Shown: piece by piece, positions 1-9,285 of the stretch
Layout of the letters: each line of letters starts with the position of its first letter
Numbering within the stretch: the first letter of the stretch is position 1
From: Sulfurospirillum_A sp029027265
GTDB lineage: Bacteria; Campylobacterota; Campylobacteria; Campylobacterales; Sulfurospirillaceae
Direction: 5' to 3'
Assembly: GCA_029027265.1 (NCBI GenBank)
Contig: CP093061.1
Span: 372,001 to 436,000 of the forward strand
DNA: 64,000 nt
The notes under the pieces: model-generated
What the model saw: the letters and a program-made list of their open reading frames with translations, nothing else
The model's database searches: none
Told to the model about the DNA's origin: nothing
Made by a program: the position numbers and the translations under genes

Positions 1-397
1 GCATAAAAAGCATAACACCCATACCAGTAGCAACACCTTTGCCACCTTCAAGTTTCAAATATGGACTGTAACAGTGTCCTACAACTGCAAGTATTGCAAT
101 CATCCACATTGTTTGTTGGCTTATATCCAGCATATAAGCCACAATTAAAACAGCCATTCCTTTTAAGGCATCAAGTAAAAGAGTAGCAATTGCAATTCTT
201 TTTGCTAAAGCTGGGTTAGATTCTTTTAAAACTCTTAGAACATTGGTTGCCCCAATACTTCCACTTCCACCTTCTCTAACATCAATTGATGTAAATTTTT
301 TAGCTAAAAGAAGTCCAAAAGGGATGCCTCCAACCAAGTAAGCTAGTATATAAAACTGAATATTTATATTTGTTAATATGTTTGTCAATAAGTCCAT
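1..397 (-). CDS. plsY: Glycerol-3-phosphate acyltransferase PlsY (partial, 3' end outside window)
   Basis: Reading the minus strand from ATG at 397 gives a continuous frame to the window edge, starting MDLLTNILTNINIQFYILAY. It contains GSGSIGATNVLR and GHCYSPYLKLEGGKGVAT, the conserved glycine-rich loops of PlsY, the membrane enzyme that acylates glycerol-3-phosphate using acyl-phosphate in phospholipid synthesis. Hydrophobic segments flank both loops. An AGGAT ribosome site precedes the start. It is divergent from nadA, with a short intergenic region that must hold both promoters. The C-terminal third is not in the window. The assignment is based on motifs and is firm. Confidence 0.93.
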   Translation of the reverse strand, partial: MDLLTNILTNINIQFYILAYLVGGIPFGLLLAKKFTSIDVREGGSGSIGATNVLRVLKESNPALAKRIAIATLLLDALKGMAVLIVAYMLDISQQTMWMIAILAVVGHCYSPYLKLEGGKGVATGMGVMLFM

Positions 398-442
398 TTG
401 TATCCTATATATAATTAATGGTGAATATTATACATAATTTGT

Positions 443-448
443 TATAAT
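443..448 (+). promoter_or_regulatory. Candidate -10 box of the nadA promoter
   Basis: TATAAT lies in the plsY/nadA divergent intergenic region, upstream of all candidate nadA starts. No good -35 is visible, which is usual in Campylobacterota. Confidence 0.5.
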
Positions 449-526
449 GCTAAGCTTTATGTAACTGACCTTTTGGGTAAAAGCATAAGTATGGTACATA
501 AGATTCAGTTTGAAAAGGAAATTATT

Positions 527-1510
527 TTGACATTACAAGAAGAAATTATAAATTTAAAAGAAAAGTTAGATGTAACTATAGTTGCACATTTTTACCAAAA
601 AAACGAAGTATTCGATATGGCAGATTTTACAGGAGATTCGTTAGAACTTGCCAAGTTTGCAGCACGTGATAAAAATCCAAATTTAATTTTTTGTGGCGTT
701 GGTTTTATGGGACAGAGTGTTAAAATACTAGCTCCAAATAAAAGAGTTTTAATGCCTCGTATGGCATGTTGTGCTATGGCAAAAATGATAGACGAAAATT
801 ACTATAATCAAAATGTAAAAAGTCTTGTGCAAAGTGGTATAAAAAAAGAAGATATTATGCCTGTTACTTACATTAATTCTTCAGCAGAAGTGAAAGCAGC
901 CGTTGGTAAGATGGGTGGTTATGTTTGTACTAGTTCTAATGCAAAAGTAATAATAACAAAAGCTTTACAAAGTGGTAAAAAGATACTTTTTGTACCAGAC
1001 AGGTGTTTAGGTCAAAATATTGCAATTGATATGGGACTAAAGTCTTGTGTTGTTGGTGATGGAAGTGACCCAAAAGAGGCAGATATTATCTGTTATAACG
1101 GTTTTTGTTCAGTTCATCAACTTTTTGAAGTAGAAGATATAGAATTTTATAGAGAAAAATACCCAGATATTTTAGTAGTAACTCACCCTGAGTGTAAACC
1201 AGAAGTGTGTGAAAAATCAGATTTTGTAGGTTCAACTAGCCAAATAATAAAATACATAAAAGAGTTACCGTTAGAGCAAAAAGTAGTAGTTGGAACAGAG
1301 TATAACATGGTAAACAGACTGCGAGAGAAAAACACTTATGTTCTCTCATCGACCAAACCAGAGTGTCCAACAATGAATGAGACAAGATTAGAAGATTTAA
1401 GAGATACACTTCTTAAAATAAAAGATGGCAATTATGAGAGCGAAATTATTATAAGTGAAGAGACAAGAAAGTATGCTTTTGAAGCTTTGAATAGGATGTT
1501 TGAGTTATGA
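527..1510 (+). CDS. nadA: Quinolinate synthase NadA
   Basis: NadA condenses iminoaspartate with dihydroxyacetone phosphate to quinolinate using a [4Fe-4S] cluster, in de novo NAD synthesis. Visible family motifs are TIVAHFYQ near the N-terminus, GVGFMGQSVKIL, the ACCAMAKM segment (cluster cysteine), NGFCSVH and THPECKPEVC (further cluster cysteines), and VVGTEYNMV. The frame is open back to TTG 473 and also has ATG 491. I prefer TTG 527 because AAAAGGAA lies six bases before it and the family normally begins just ahead of this helix; the start is uncertain. The stop overlaps nadC (ATGA), so the two are co-transcribed. Confidence 0.95.
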   Translation: MTLQEEIINLKEKLDVTIVAHFYQKNEVFDMADFTGDSLELAKFAARDKNPNLIFCGVGFMGQSVKILAPNKRVLMPRMACCAMAKMIDENYYNQNVKSLVQSGIKKEDIMPVTYINSSAEVKAAVGKMGGYVCTSSNAKVIITKALQSGKKILFVPDRCLGQNIAIDMGLKSCVVGDGSDPKEADIICYNGFCSVHQLFEVEDIEFYREKYPDILVVTHPECKPEVCEKSDFVGSTSQIIKYIKELPLEQKVVVGTEYNMVNRLREKNTYVLSSTKPECPTMNETRLEDLRDTLLKIKDGNYESEIIISEETRKYAFEALNRMFEL

Positions 1511-2340
1511 TACGCAAATTTGTAAAATCAGCATTGCAAGAAGATATTGGACGTGGTGACCTATTTTTCCTTGTGGGTAGTAGCAAAAAAGCAACCGCAA
1601 AAATAGTTTGTAAAGATAGCGGTGTATTAGCAGGAGTTACCTATGCAAAAGCACTGTGTAAAGTAGAAAAACTAGATTACAAGTTTCATAAAAAAGATGG
1701 GGATGTTTTAGAATATGGTGAGACAATAGCAACCATAAAAGGTAAATCAAAAAAGCTTTTGATGTGTGAGAGAACTATATTAAACCTACTTCAGCACGCT
1801 TCAGGCATAGCCACCAATACAAATAAATATATAAAAGCACTAGATAACGAAAATGTAAAATTGTTAGATACTAGAAAAACAAGACCAGGACTCAGGATAT
1901 TTGAAAAATATGCAGTAAGATGCGGTGGTGGAAACAACCACCGTATGGGGTTAGATGATTGCTTAATGCTAAAAGACACTCATCAAGAAACAATAGAAAA
2001 TCTAAAAGAGTTTATAGACGGAGCAAGAAACAAACTACCATATACTACTAAGATTGAGATAGAGTGTTCTTGTCTTACTGCTGCACAAGAAGCTATGGAC
2101 TGTAAAGTAGATATGATTATGTGTGATAATATGAGTGTTGAAGAGATAAAAAAAGTTGTTACATGTAGAGATGAAAAAGCTCCTCATATTTTGATTGAAG
2201 CAAGTGGAAACATAACAGATGAAACTATTGTCTCATATGCAAAAAGTGGAGTAGATGCCATTAGTAGCGGAAGCCTTATACATCAAGCTGTGTGGCTTGA
2301 TTTTTCTATGAAGATAACACACAAAGAGAAAGAGGCTTAA
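1507..2340 (+). CDS. nadC: Nicotinate-nucleotide pyrophosphorylase (quinolinate phosphoribosyltransferase) NadC
   Basis: NadC converts quinolinate and PRPP to nicotinate mononucleotide, CO2 and pyrophosphate, the step after NadA. The 277-residue length is standard. Conserved stretches include ALQEDIGRGDL at the N-terminus, ERTILNLLQHASGIAT, LDTRKTRPGLR (PRPP/quinolinate-binding Arg and Lys), GGGNNHRMGL and IEASGNI near the C-terminus. The start ATG overlaps the nadA stop by four bases, indicating translational coupling. Nothing unusual was seen. Confidence 0.95.
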   Translation: MIRKFVKSALQEDIGRGDLFFLVGSSKKATAKIVCKDSGVLAGVTYAKALCKVEKLDYKFHKKDGDVLEYGETIATIKGKSKKLLMCERTILNLLQHASGIATNTNKYIKALDNENVKLLDTRKTRPGLRIFEKYAVRCGGGNNHRMGLDDCLMLKDTHQETIENLKEFIDGARNKLPYTTKIEIECSCLTAAQEAMDCKVDMIMCDNMSVEEIKKVVTCRDEKAPHILIEASGNITDETIVSYAKSGVDAISSGSLIHQAVWLDFSMKITHKEKEA

Positions 2341-2346
2341 AAAAGT

Positions 2347-3408
2347 ATGGCTGACGATCAGGAAAAGACGGAAGAACCCACCGCCAAGAAGATCGAAGAT
2401 GCCAGAAAAGAGGGAAATGTTCCTAAAAGCCAAGATACTAGTAGTTTTGTAACTCTTGTTATAGCAATTGGTGCTTTTTTTGCACTTTTCCCCTATATAA
2501 AAGATCGTATGTTTAATCTATATCGTTTTGTTCAATCTTATATTGGTACAGATTTTGATAAAAATGATGTACATATTTTAATGATTACTATTTTTAGAGA
2601 GTTTGCACTTATGGTTTTACCTTTAGCTGCCATAGTAGCTCTTTCTGGCGTTTTAGCTGCCTTAATGCAGTTTGGATTTTTGACTACTACAAAACCACTT
2701 ATTCCTGATTTTAAAAAAATAGATCCAATAAAGGGTTTAAAAAATTTAGTCTCTATGAAAAAATTTATTGAGGGCATAAAGATAATTGTAAAAGTAACTT
2801 TAGTTATGACTCTTGCGTACTATTATTTATTGGATTTTACAACTGAGCTACCTTCGGTTGTATTTTTTTCTATATATGACCAACTTGAGTGGCTGAAATC
2901 TAAAGCATTGATTTTGATTGCTGTTATGCTTATGCTGTTTTTGGGTCTTGCCCTTTTTGATCTCTTTTTTGTTCGGTATAACTACTTTAAAGATCTTAAA
3001 ATGAGTAAACAAGAGATAAAAGATGAGTACAAACAGATGGAGGGAGATCCTCAAGTAAAAGCTCGCATAAAAAGAGTACAGATGGAAATGAGTAAAAAAA
3101 GAATGATGAGCGACATTCCAAGTGCAGATGTTGTCATAACAAACCCAACTCACTTTGCCGTAGCCATTCGTTATGATACTGAAAAAGAGAATGCTCCAAA
3201 AATAATAGCAAAAGGTGTTGACCATTTAGCCTTAAAAATAAAAGAGATTGCAAGAGAGCATGGTGTACAAGTTATAGAAAATCCATCTCTCGCACGTGAG
3301 TTATACAAAAAATGTGAAATAGATGAAACAATACCAGAAGCTTTATACAAAGCAGTTGCTGAAGTATTGGCTTTTGTATATAAAAGTTCTAAAAAATCAA
3401 GAATGTAA
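2347..3408 (+). CDS. flhB: Flagellar type III export protein FlhB
   Basis: FlhB is an inner-membrane part of the flagellar export gate; its cytoplasmic C-terminus self-cleaves and switches export specificity from rod/hook to filament subunits. The N-terminus has the signature DQEKTEEPTAKKIEDARKEG, followed by about four membrane helices (residues ~30-210). The autocleavage motif NPTH is intact within VVITNPTHFAVAIRYD, about residue 266. The 353-residue length is typical. It starts six bases after nadC, a gene order I recall from Sulfurimonas-like genomes, so it may share the nad transcript. Confidence 0.94.
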   Translation: MADDQEKTEEPTAKKIEDARKEGNVPKSQDTSSFVTLVIAIGAFFALFPYIKDRMFNLYRFVQSYIGTDFDKNDVHILMITIFREFALMVLPLAAIVALSGVLAALMQFGFLTTTKPLIPDFKKIDPIKGLKNLVSMKKFIEGIKIIVKVTLVMTLAYYYLLDFTTELPSVVFFSIYDQLEWLKSKALILIAVMLMLFLGLALFDLFFVRYNYFKDLKMSKQEIKDEYKQMEGDPQVKARIKRVQMEMSKKRMMSDIPSADVVITNPTHFAVAIRYDTEKENAPKIIAKGVDHLALKIKEIAREHGVQVIENPSLARELYKKCEIDETIPEALYKAVAEVLAFVYKSSKKSRM

Positions 3409-3483
3409 AAAATATATAATTTAAGTAATATTTAATAATAGGCATGTTAACATCAGTTTACTCTCATATAAAGGCTATAAGAA

Positions 3484-4341
3484 ATGTTAAATATACTTAC
3501 TAAATTTATATTTCTATGTGTACTATCATTGAGTTTAAATGCAAACAACAATACAACATCAATAGTCTCTTCATCTTTAAAATCAAATACAGTTCAACTA
3601 GAAAATGATAATACTATAATCATAAAAACCCTAAGCTTAGAAACAATACAAACAGAGTTAAAAGAAAATACTCAAGCAGCTTTAATTATTCAAGCAGCTT
3701 ACTCAGACGATACCATAAAATATATAACTAAAAACATACAATGGATTATACAAGATAACTCAATAGTAACTATAAACAATACTACCCTAGAAACTTTAAA
3801 AGAAGGAACTACAACAATTCAAGCAAAAATAGATAACACTACCTCAAATAAACTAAGAATAACAGTATATAAAGAGATAAACGGATATAAACTTCCTCCT
3901 GAACCAGATGAAACTTTAAACAACTCTACACTGCTTGGAATAGATAGCAATAACAATGGGGTTAGGGATGATGTGGAGAGGTGGATATATGAGACATATA
4001 AAGATAAACATCCTATACATGTAGATATTGCTATGCAGGCGGGGAGGGCTTATAAGCTAGTTTTAGAGACTCCTGAAAGGGCTAGGGAAATTAGGCTTCA
4101 AGTAAAAGGAGCTCTTTTTTGTGCATGGTATTATCAAAATGATTCCTATAGATATAATGACCCAATATTAGTGCATGAAAGAATAGATACATTTGTAAAA
4201 AATAAATATTTTAACACAAAAGATAGACATGATACTTACAAGCAATATGACCAACTCCTTAGTGGAGGTGTTTATAATTTACCAAGAGCTAAGCAGCGAA
4301 AAGCATTATGTGATTTTGATACAAAAAAGTATGAGGAGTAG
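3484..4341 (+). CDS. Secreted protein with Ig-like (BIG2-type) region and DxNNNGxRDD motif
   Basis: Residues 1-20 form a signal peptide ending after LSLNAN. Residues ~95-130 (IQWIIQDNSIVTI, then a G-T-T-T-I-Q-A-K segment and LRITVY) look like the end of a bacterial group 2 Ig-like domain. Then comes DSNNNGVRDDVERWIYETY, an Asp/Asn-rich loop like thrombospondin-type Ca2+ sites. The C-terminal ~110 residues are helical with several Cys. It is probably periplasmic or surface-exposed. I do not recognise a function. It is preceded by a 75-base AT-rich gap and followed after three bases by a 29-codon remnant. Confidence 0.7.
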   Translation: MLNILTKFIFLCVLSLSLNANNNTTSIVSSSLKSNTVQLENDNTIIIKTLSLETIQTELKENTQAALIIQAAYSDDTIKYITKNIQWIIQDNSIVTINNTTLETLKEGTTTIQAKIDNTTSNKLRITVYKEINGYKLPPEPDETLNNSTLLGIDSNNNGVRDDVERWIYETYKDKHPIHVDIAMQAGRAYKLVLETPERAREIRLQVKGALFCAWYYQNDSYRYNDPILVHERIDTFVKNKYFNTKDRHDTYKQYDQLLSGGVYNLPRAKQRKALCDFDTKKYEE

Positions 4342-4344
4342 ATT

Positions 4345-4434
4345 ATGAAAAAGATATTCTTACTTCTTGTTTTGATGGTTTCTTTTGCAAATGGGATATT
4401 GACAGAAGATAATCAAGCAGAGAAGCTAATGTAG
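4345..4434 (+). CDS. Tiny secreted-protein fragment (29 residues), probably a truncated gene
   Basis: ATG 4345 has a strong GAGGAG ribosome site six bases upstream and encodes a signal-peptide-like stretch, MKKIFLLLVLMVSFANG, then about twelve residues before TAG 4432. It is too short for a normal exported protein, so it is probably the 5' stub of a lost gene. A genuine micropeptide is possible. Confidence 0.4.
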   Translation: MKKIFLLLVLMVSFANGILTEDNQAEKLM

Positions 4435-4467
4435 CTTGAAATTACAAATAAGTATAGAAGGGAAAAA

Positions 4468-4950
4468 ATGAAAAATTTAGAGTATGCAGGATTTTGGATT
4501 AGGTCTTGGGCTTCGCTGATAGATACGTTTATAATACTTTTAATTTTATTGCCATTAATGGCTAGTATATATGGTGTGAACTCTATGAGTATGGAGGTGT
4601 TCGATGGTGGTATGAGTTATAGTGCAAGTTCGTATAGTTTTGAAGGAAGTGGAAACTTTTTATTGAACTATTTTTTGTCTGCTATTATAGTAATTGCTTT
4701 TTGGATTTTTAAATCTGCAACACCTGGAAAAATGGCTACAAAATTAACTATAGTTGATGCAAAAACAGGAAAAAAGCCAACTTTAGTACAGTTTATGTTG
4801 CGTTATGTTGGTTATTTTTTATCTTCAATATTTCTACTTGGATTTATTTGGATTGCATTTGACAAGAGAAAACAGGGTTGGCATGATAAGATAGCTGGGA
4901 CTGTGGTAGTAAGAGATTCTAACATTGAAGAAGTTAAGTTTGAAGAGTGA
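4468..4950 (+). CDS. RDD family membrane protein
   Basis: The 160 residues hold the RDD pattern: an early Arg in FWIRSWASLIDTFII, then three hydrophobic helices (about 18-40, 68-90 and 110-130), and a C-terminal Asp-rich tail with FDKRKQGWHDKIAGTVVV, the characteristic ending of the family. RDD proteins are small inner-membrane proteins of mostly unknown role; a few affect ion transport. The ribosome site GAAGGG precedes ATG. The 3' end overlaps the next gene by 26 bases. Confidence 0.85.
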   Translation: MKNLEYAGFWIRSWASLIDTFIILLILLPLMASIYGVNSMSMEVFDGGMSYSASSYSFEGSGNFLLNYFLSAIIVIAFWIFKSATPGKMATKLTIVDAKTGKKPTLVQFMLRYVGYFLSSIFLLGFIWIAFDKRKQGWHDKIAGTVVVRDSNIEEVKFEE

Positions 4951-5731
4951 AATAAAAGAGCATTGGCTGAAGGGTGTAGTTCTTTTATGTTCTTTATTAG
5001 TCATATATTTAACAACTTTTGCAAAACTGGATACTATTGCAAAAAGTAGGATAGATTCCTCGTTTAAACAAGCTTTAGGAGTTTTTGCGACAGCTAAAGC
5101 ACTTAATGGAATCATTTCAGTAGTACAAGGTACAGAAGTTGGAGTTTTTGTTACAGTTAGCATTGGAGAAATATTAGATCCTATTAATGATTTAGTGGAA
5201 AGATTCTCATGGGTTATGCTTGCTTCGTTGACTTCACTTGGAATTCAAAAAATACTTATGAATATGGTAGTTTTTAAGGGTTTTGAAATATTGTTAATAT
5301 TGAGTTTGGTAGTAACAAATATACTTCTGTTTTTTAAGCAAAAAAAGTATGAGCAAAGTAGAAACCTTTTTTTTAAATTTACTATTTTATTGATATTTTT
5401 ACGGTTTAGTATCCCTTTTATGGCTATGAGTAATGAGTATATTTATCTAAACTTTATAAAAAATGATTACAATATTAAAGCATCACAACAAATAGTTGAT
5501 TTAACAAAAGTTAAAATTAATCAGTTGAACAAAAAAGAGAGTAGTATATTTTCATCAAATTATTATAAACAAAAGAAAATAGAACTTGAAAAGTTATCTA
5601 ATATGGTTGGTAGACATATTGTTGATTTGATTATAGTTTTTATTTTTCAAACTATGCTTTTCCCTATACTATTTTTATGGTTTTTGTATAGAATGCTTAT
5701 TGCTTTTTTAAGGTCGTTTCATAACCCATAG
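4925..5731 (+). CDS. Hypothetical polytopic membrane protein
   Basis: The 268-residue frame starts at TTG 4925 inside the end of the RDD gene. About five hydrophobic helices are visible (near residues 14-34, 93-112, 120-137, 146-166 and 235-262), with a charged, probably cytoplasmic segment of ~45 residues before the last pair. I recognise no family. Coupling to the RDD gene suggests a shared membrane role. The 3' end overlaps the convergent MFS gene by 35 bases. The start is uncertain because no strong ribosome site is seen. Confidence 0.6.
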   Translation: MKKLSLKSEIKEHWLKGVVLLCSLLVIYLTTFAKLDTIAKSRIDSSFKQALGVFATAKALNGIISVVQGTEVGVFVTVSIGEILDPINDLVERFSWVMLASLTSLGIQKILMNMVVFKGFEILLILSLVVTNILLFFKQKKYEQSRNLFFKFTILLIFLRFSIPFMAMSNEYIYLNFIKNDYNIKASQQIVDLTKVKINQLNKKESSIFSSNYYKQKKIELEKLSNMVGRHIVDLIIVFIFQTMLFPILFLWFLYRMLIAFLRSFHNP

Positions 5732-6869
5732 TCGGATTTTGAGGGATTAAAAAAGATAGAGCAAAAGAGCAAATTGCAATAGCAGCTCCTATGATAAACA
5801 CAAGTGAGTGTGAGTATAACCAAATAAGCCCAAGAACAGCCGGTAAAAATACAGCAGCTATGTGGTTTATGGTAAAACTAACAGCACTCGCATTTGCCAA
5901 GTCTTTTGGGTCTGCTATTTTTTGAAAGTATGTTTTAAGTGCAATTGCCATAGAAAACAGTAAGTGGTCGACAACATAAAGAGCATACGCAAAATATAAA
6001 TTTTCAACAAAAGCGTAAGAGATAAATACTAAAATTAAACCAAAATACTCAATCCTTAGTGTAATCCTTTCTCCAATTTTAGCAATGAATCTTCCAATAA
6101 AAGGAGCAAAATAGATATTTAATATAGAGTTTATAAACAGAAGTGAAACCATGTTGTGTATATCTACACCAAACTTTTCTACTAGCATAAAAGTAGCAAA
6201 AACCATAAATATTTGTCTTCTAGCTCCTGCAAAAAAAGTGAGCAAATAAAAGAGCCAATACTCTTTTTTGAGTATGAGTTTTTTTTCTTGAACTATATCA
6301 TCTTTAAAATGCTCAAACCCTATCCAAGCAAGAATTCCAATGACAAAAGTAATTCCGCCAAAAAAGAGATAGATATACTTATACTCAATCGAAAAAAGCT
6401 TCATCATTATAAATATAAAGACAAAAATGACTAAACTAGTAAATGATTTTGCCGCGGTTATCTTTCCTAAGATGATAGGAGCTCTTTTTTTATCTAACCA
6501 CTGTAAAGATAATGACTGGTTTAGAGTTTCAAGGTAATGAAATCCAAGTGACATGATAACAGTTGTAACGTAAAGCCCAATAACACTAGGAAACATACCA
6601 GTAAAAGCGACCCCAACTCCTAACAACATCATTGAAATATAAACAAGTCTTTGCTGAGAAACTAACATAAGAACAAAAATAACCCCAAAGGCTAAAAAAC
6701 CTGGAATTTCTCTAATACTTTGAAGCATACCTATTTGGGTACCGTCAAAAGAAGCAATTTCAATAGCAAAGTTATTTAAAAGGGACATCCAAGAAGAAAA
6801 AGAGAACATCATAGCAATGGATATGAGGTACAGTAATGCAATACGAGATTTTAAAAGGTTTATTATCAT
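5697..6869 (-). CDS. MFS transporter
   Basis: The 390 residues contain about twelve predicted membrane helices separated by short loops, with a central cytoplasmic loop near residues 185-205 (HFKDDIVQEKKLILKKEYW), the layout of major facilitator permeases. The N-terminus runs MIINLLKSRIALLYLISIAM. The substrate cannot be told. It is the only minus-strand gene between plsY and 31.6 kb and is divergent from the phosphoesterase gene. It overlaps the 3' end of the preceding plus-strand membrane gene. Confidence 0.85.
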   Translation of the reverse strand: MIINLLKSRIALLYLISIAMMFSFSSWMSLLNNFAIEIASFDGTQIGMLQSIREIPGFLAFGVIFVLMLVSQQRLVYISMMLLGVGVAFTGMFPSVIGLYVTTVIMSLGFHYLETLNQSLSLQWLDKKRAPIILGKITAAKSFTSLVIFVFIFIMMKLFSIEYKYIYLFFGGITFVIGILAWIGFEHFKDDIVQEKKLILKKEYWLFYLLTFFAGARRQIFMVFATFMLVEKFGVDIHNMVSLLFINSILNIYFAPFIGRFIAKIGERITLRIEYFGLILVFISYAFVENLYFAYALYVVDHLLFSMAIALKTYFQKIADPKDLANASAVSFTINHIAAVFLPAVLGLIWLYSHSLVFIIGAAIAICSFALSFLIPQNPTMGYETTLKKQ

Positions 6870-6944
6870 ATGAGAATTATAGCTTTATTATCCATTCGTT
6901 TAGTTTTAAATGGCAAAATAACATTAAATTTAGTTAATTTTCAC

Positions 6945-6950
6945 TATAAT
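6945..6950 (+). promoter_or_regulatory. Candidate -10 box upstream of the DHH phosphoesterase gene
   Basis: TATAAT 24 bases upstream of ATG 6974, in the divergent gap with the MFS gene. No clear -35 is visible. Confidence 0.5.
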
Positions 6951-6973
6951 TACATTTTTAAAAACGGACGCTA

Positions 6974-7927
6974 ATGTACAAAGAAGCTTGGGATAAAATC
7001 ATAAACGCTAGATATATTGTTATAGTCTCCCATATCCATCCAGATGGAGATACTATAGGGTCTACTTTGGCACTGTACAATGTTCTAAAAGAGCAAGGTA
7101 AAAAAGTAGCACTTTTTAATGCGACAAAAGAAGAACTTCCTAGAGAATTTGCTTTTTTGGAAGGTTATTCAAAGATCCAAGGAAAACTTCCAAAGTTTTT
7201 TGATTTGTTGGTTTGTTGTGATAGTGCTAGTTTTGATAGGCTTGGAGTAGAACATGGCGATTACGAAATAGTTAATATTGACCACCATAAAAGTAACAAA
7301 AACTTTGGTGACATTAATGTTGTTTTGAGTGAAGCCTCAAGTGCGGGTGTAGTCCTTTACAATCTTTTAAAAGCAAACGATATAAAGATATCAAAAAAAA
7401 CAGCAATAGCTCTATATACATCTGTAGCAGACGATACTGGGTTTTTTAGATATGGTGGCATTGATGCCCAAACATTTAAAATAGCGTCAGAACTCATAGA
7501 GTGTGGGGCAGACCCAAGAAAGATTGCTAGTGAGGTGAAGAGTAGTGTCTCTTTAGCAAAAACAAGATTGATAGCGTATATGCTTAGCAGTTTTGAATTG
7601 CATCAAGATGCGACTATAGCTTCTGTAATTTTTGACAAAGTTACGCTAGAAGCAACAGGAGCAAAAAGAAGTGATACTAAAAATATCATAAGTATGCTTC
7701 GTGATATAGCAAATGTAAAAGTAGCTTTGATGGTACTGGAGCTTGATAAGAGTTGTAAGATTTCACTAAGAAGTGATGGAGATATGGATGTCTCTAAGAT
7801 TTCATCCATTTTCGATGGCGGAGGGCATAAAAATGCCGCAGGTTTTAATGTAAGCAGTAGTGATGCAAGAGCTATATGTAAAGAAATAGTAGATCTATTA
7901 AAAAGGAAACAGTTAGATGAGACGTAA
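6974..7927 (+). CDS. DHH/DHHA1 phosphoesterase (NrnA-like oligoribonuclease/pAp phosphatase)
   Basis: Motifs of the DHH superfamily are clear: SHIHPDGDTIGSTLAL (motif I), CCDSASFDRLG (II), NIDHHKSNKNFGD (III, the DHH triad), YTSVADDTGFFRYG (IV), and a DHHA1 domain ending in DGGGHKNAAGF. The 317-residue length matches NrnA-type enzymes, which degrade nanoRNAs (including pGpG from c-di-GMP) and dephosphorylate pAp in the cytoplasm. Its 3' end overlaps the M23 peptidase gene by 11 bases, so it probably heads this operon running toward lpxC/thrB. Confidence 0.9.
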   Translation: MYKEAWDKIINARYIVIVSHIHPDGDTIGSTLALYNVLKEQGKKVALFNATKEELPREFAFLEGYSKIQGKLPKFFDLLVCCDSASFDRLGVEHGDYEIVNIDHHKSNKNFGDINVVLSEASSAGVVLYNLLKANDIKISKKTAIALYTSVADDTGFFRYGGIDAQTFKIASELIECGADPRKIASEVKSSVSLAKTRLIAYMLSSFELHQDATIASVIFDKVTLEATGAKRSDTKNIISMLRDIANVKVALMVLELDKSCKISLRSDGDMDVSKISSIFDGGGHKNAAGFNVSSSDARAICKEIVDLLKRKQLDET

Positions 7928-8621
7928 AAAAAGTTCAGCAGGAATAATAGTTCTTTTTCTTTTAATTTTATTGACGGCGTCATTGGCGTATTTGTATAAT
8001 TCAAAGATATTTGAAAGAAAAATTCCTACTATAGAGTTAGCTAAGAAGATAAATTGGAATCTAAAAAAACCAATATCTGTTAAAATAAGTGATGATAGTG
8101 GCATAAAGTTTATTCGTGCAACTTTGAATGATGGAAAAAACTCTATTGTTTTGTCTAAAAAACTTTTTGAAGTTTCTAAAAAAGAGTATTTTTTAGATAT
8201 AAAGTTTCCAAAAACTGGATTTGTAAATAACAAAAAGAATTTTGAGTTAACTATAGAAGCTATTGATGCGAGTAAGTGGAACTTTCTTTCTGGGAATAAA
8301 GCTATTAAAAAATCTGTTATACATGTTGATACTAAAAGACCAGAGCTTATAGTTATAAACAACTCATATAAGATTATCAAAGGTGGTGTAGCTACTGTCG
8401 TATTTAAAGCAAAAGATATTAATTTGAAGGAGCTTTATATACAAACTAATTTTGGTAAAATATTTTATCCTATAACTTTTTATAAAAATGATTATTATAT
8501 ATCGCTTCTTGCATGGCCAAGCAGTGAAAAAACTTTTAAAGCTACAATTGTTGCACGTGATTATGCGGGAAATGTTGCAAAAAGTAGAGTTAGATTTTAT
8601 CTAAAAGGTAAAAAAATATAG
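7917..8621 (+). pseudogene. M23 peptidase, N-terminal part (frame broken in an A7 run)
   Basis: The 234 residues start with a cytoplasmic RRKKSS tail and one membrane anchor (residues ~10-27), followed by Ig-like beta segments (SVKISDDSGIKFIRATLND; VVFKAKDINLKELYIQTN; KATIVARDYAGNVAKSRVRF). The frame ends at TAG 8619, just after seven A residues (8610-8616). Removing one A joins it in frame to the M23 domain downstream (GKKYRVSKINLKD), giving one protein of about 455 residues. As I recall, Campylobacterota relatives have a single M23 cell-shape endopeptidase with this layout. It is either a sequencing error or a real split gene. Confidence 0.8.
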
Positions 8622-8622
8622 A

Positions 8623-9285
8623 GTGTCAAAGATAAATTTAAAAGATAGGTTTTTAGATGGCAAGATAGCTGATTTAACAGAAGAAGAGAATTCTAATTCA
8701 ACAAATATGGATAGAATTGAAAAATTTAAGTTTGTCAACGAAGATTTGAGAAAAAGAAATGAAGATAAAATAAGTGAAATTACAGCAAAAGTTTCAAGAG
8801 AGAGAATAAGCTCTTTTAGTATGAACCCATTTTACCCACTAAAAAATGCAGCAGCCGTAGCAAGCTTTGGAGATCATAGATATTTTAAATATGATGGAAA
8901 CCTTGTAAGTGAATCTTATCATTTAGGATTAGACCTTGCTAGTACAGCTGGGGCAGATGTTGTAGTTTCTAACGCAGGTGAAGTCGTCTACGCTCAGTAC
9001 AATGGTATATATGGAAAAAATATTATCATTTCTCATGGATTAGGAGTCTATTCTCTTTATGGACATAACTCTAGTTTTTTAGTTGATGAAGGTGAACAAG
9101 TAAAGGCTGGTGATGTTATTTCAAAAACGGGTATGACAGGACTTGCGCTTGGAGATCATCTTCATTTTGGTATGATAGTTCAAGGAGTTGAAGTTCGTCC
9201 AGAAGAGTGGATGGATAAAAACTGGATGAAAGATAATATATTTGGTGTTATCAATTCAGCAAAAAAGATAATTGATCGCAAATGA
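8623..9285 (+). CDS. M23 peptidase, catalytic C-terminal part (LytM-type murein endopeptidase)
   Basis: From GTG 8623 the frame gives 220 residues: a helical charged segment (residues 1-65) and an M23 domain with the zinc motif HLGLDLAS (H and D ligands), SLYGHNS, and HLHFGM (catalytic and zinc His). Such envelope-anchored enzymes cut peptidoglycan crosslinks and determine cell curvature in Campylobacterota. The GTG is probably not a true start; the part belongs with the upstream anchor and Ig-like region (see the A7 run at 8610-8616). The stop overlaps minC by four bases. Confidence 0.85.
   Translation: MSKINLKDRFLDGKIADLTEEENSNSTNMDRIEKFKFVNEDLRKRNEDKISEITAKVSRERISSFSMNPFYPLKNAAAVASFGDHRYFKYDGNLVSESYHLGLDLASTAGADVVVSNAGEVVYAQYNGIYGKNIIISHGLGVYSLYGHNSSFLVDEGEQVKAGDVISKTGMTGLALGDHLHFGMIVQGVEVRPEEWMDKNWMKDNIFGVINSAKKIIDRK

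Noticed and set aside
2848..3225. 125-residue minus-strand frame within flhB
   Set aside because: Composition is that of an antisense shadow (Phe/Tyr/His-rich); flhB is unmistakable on the plus strand.
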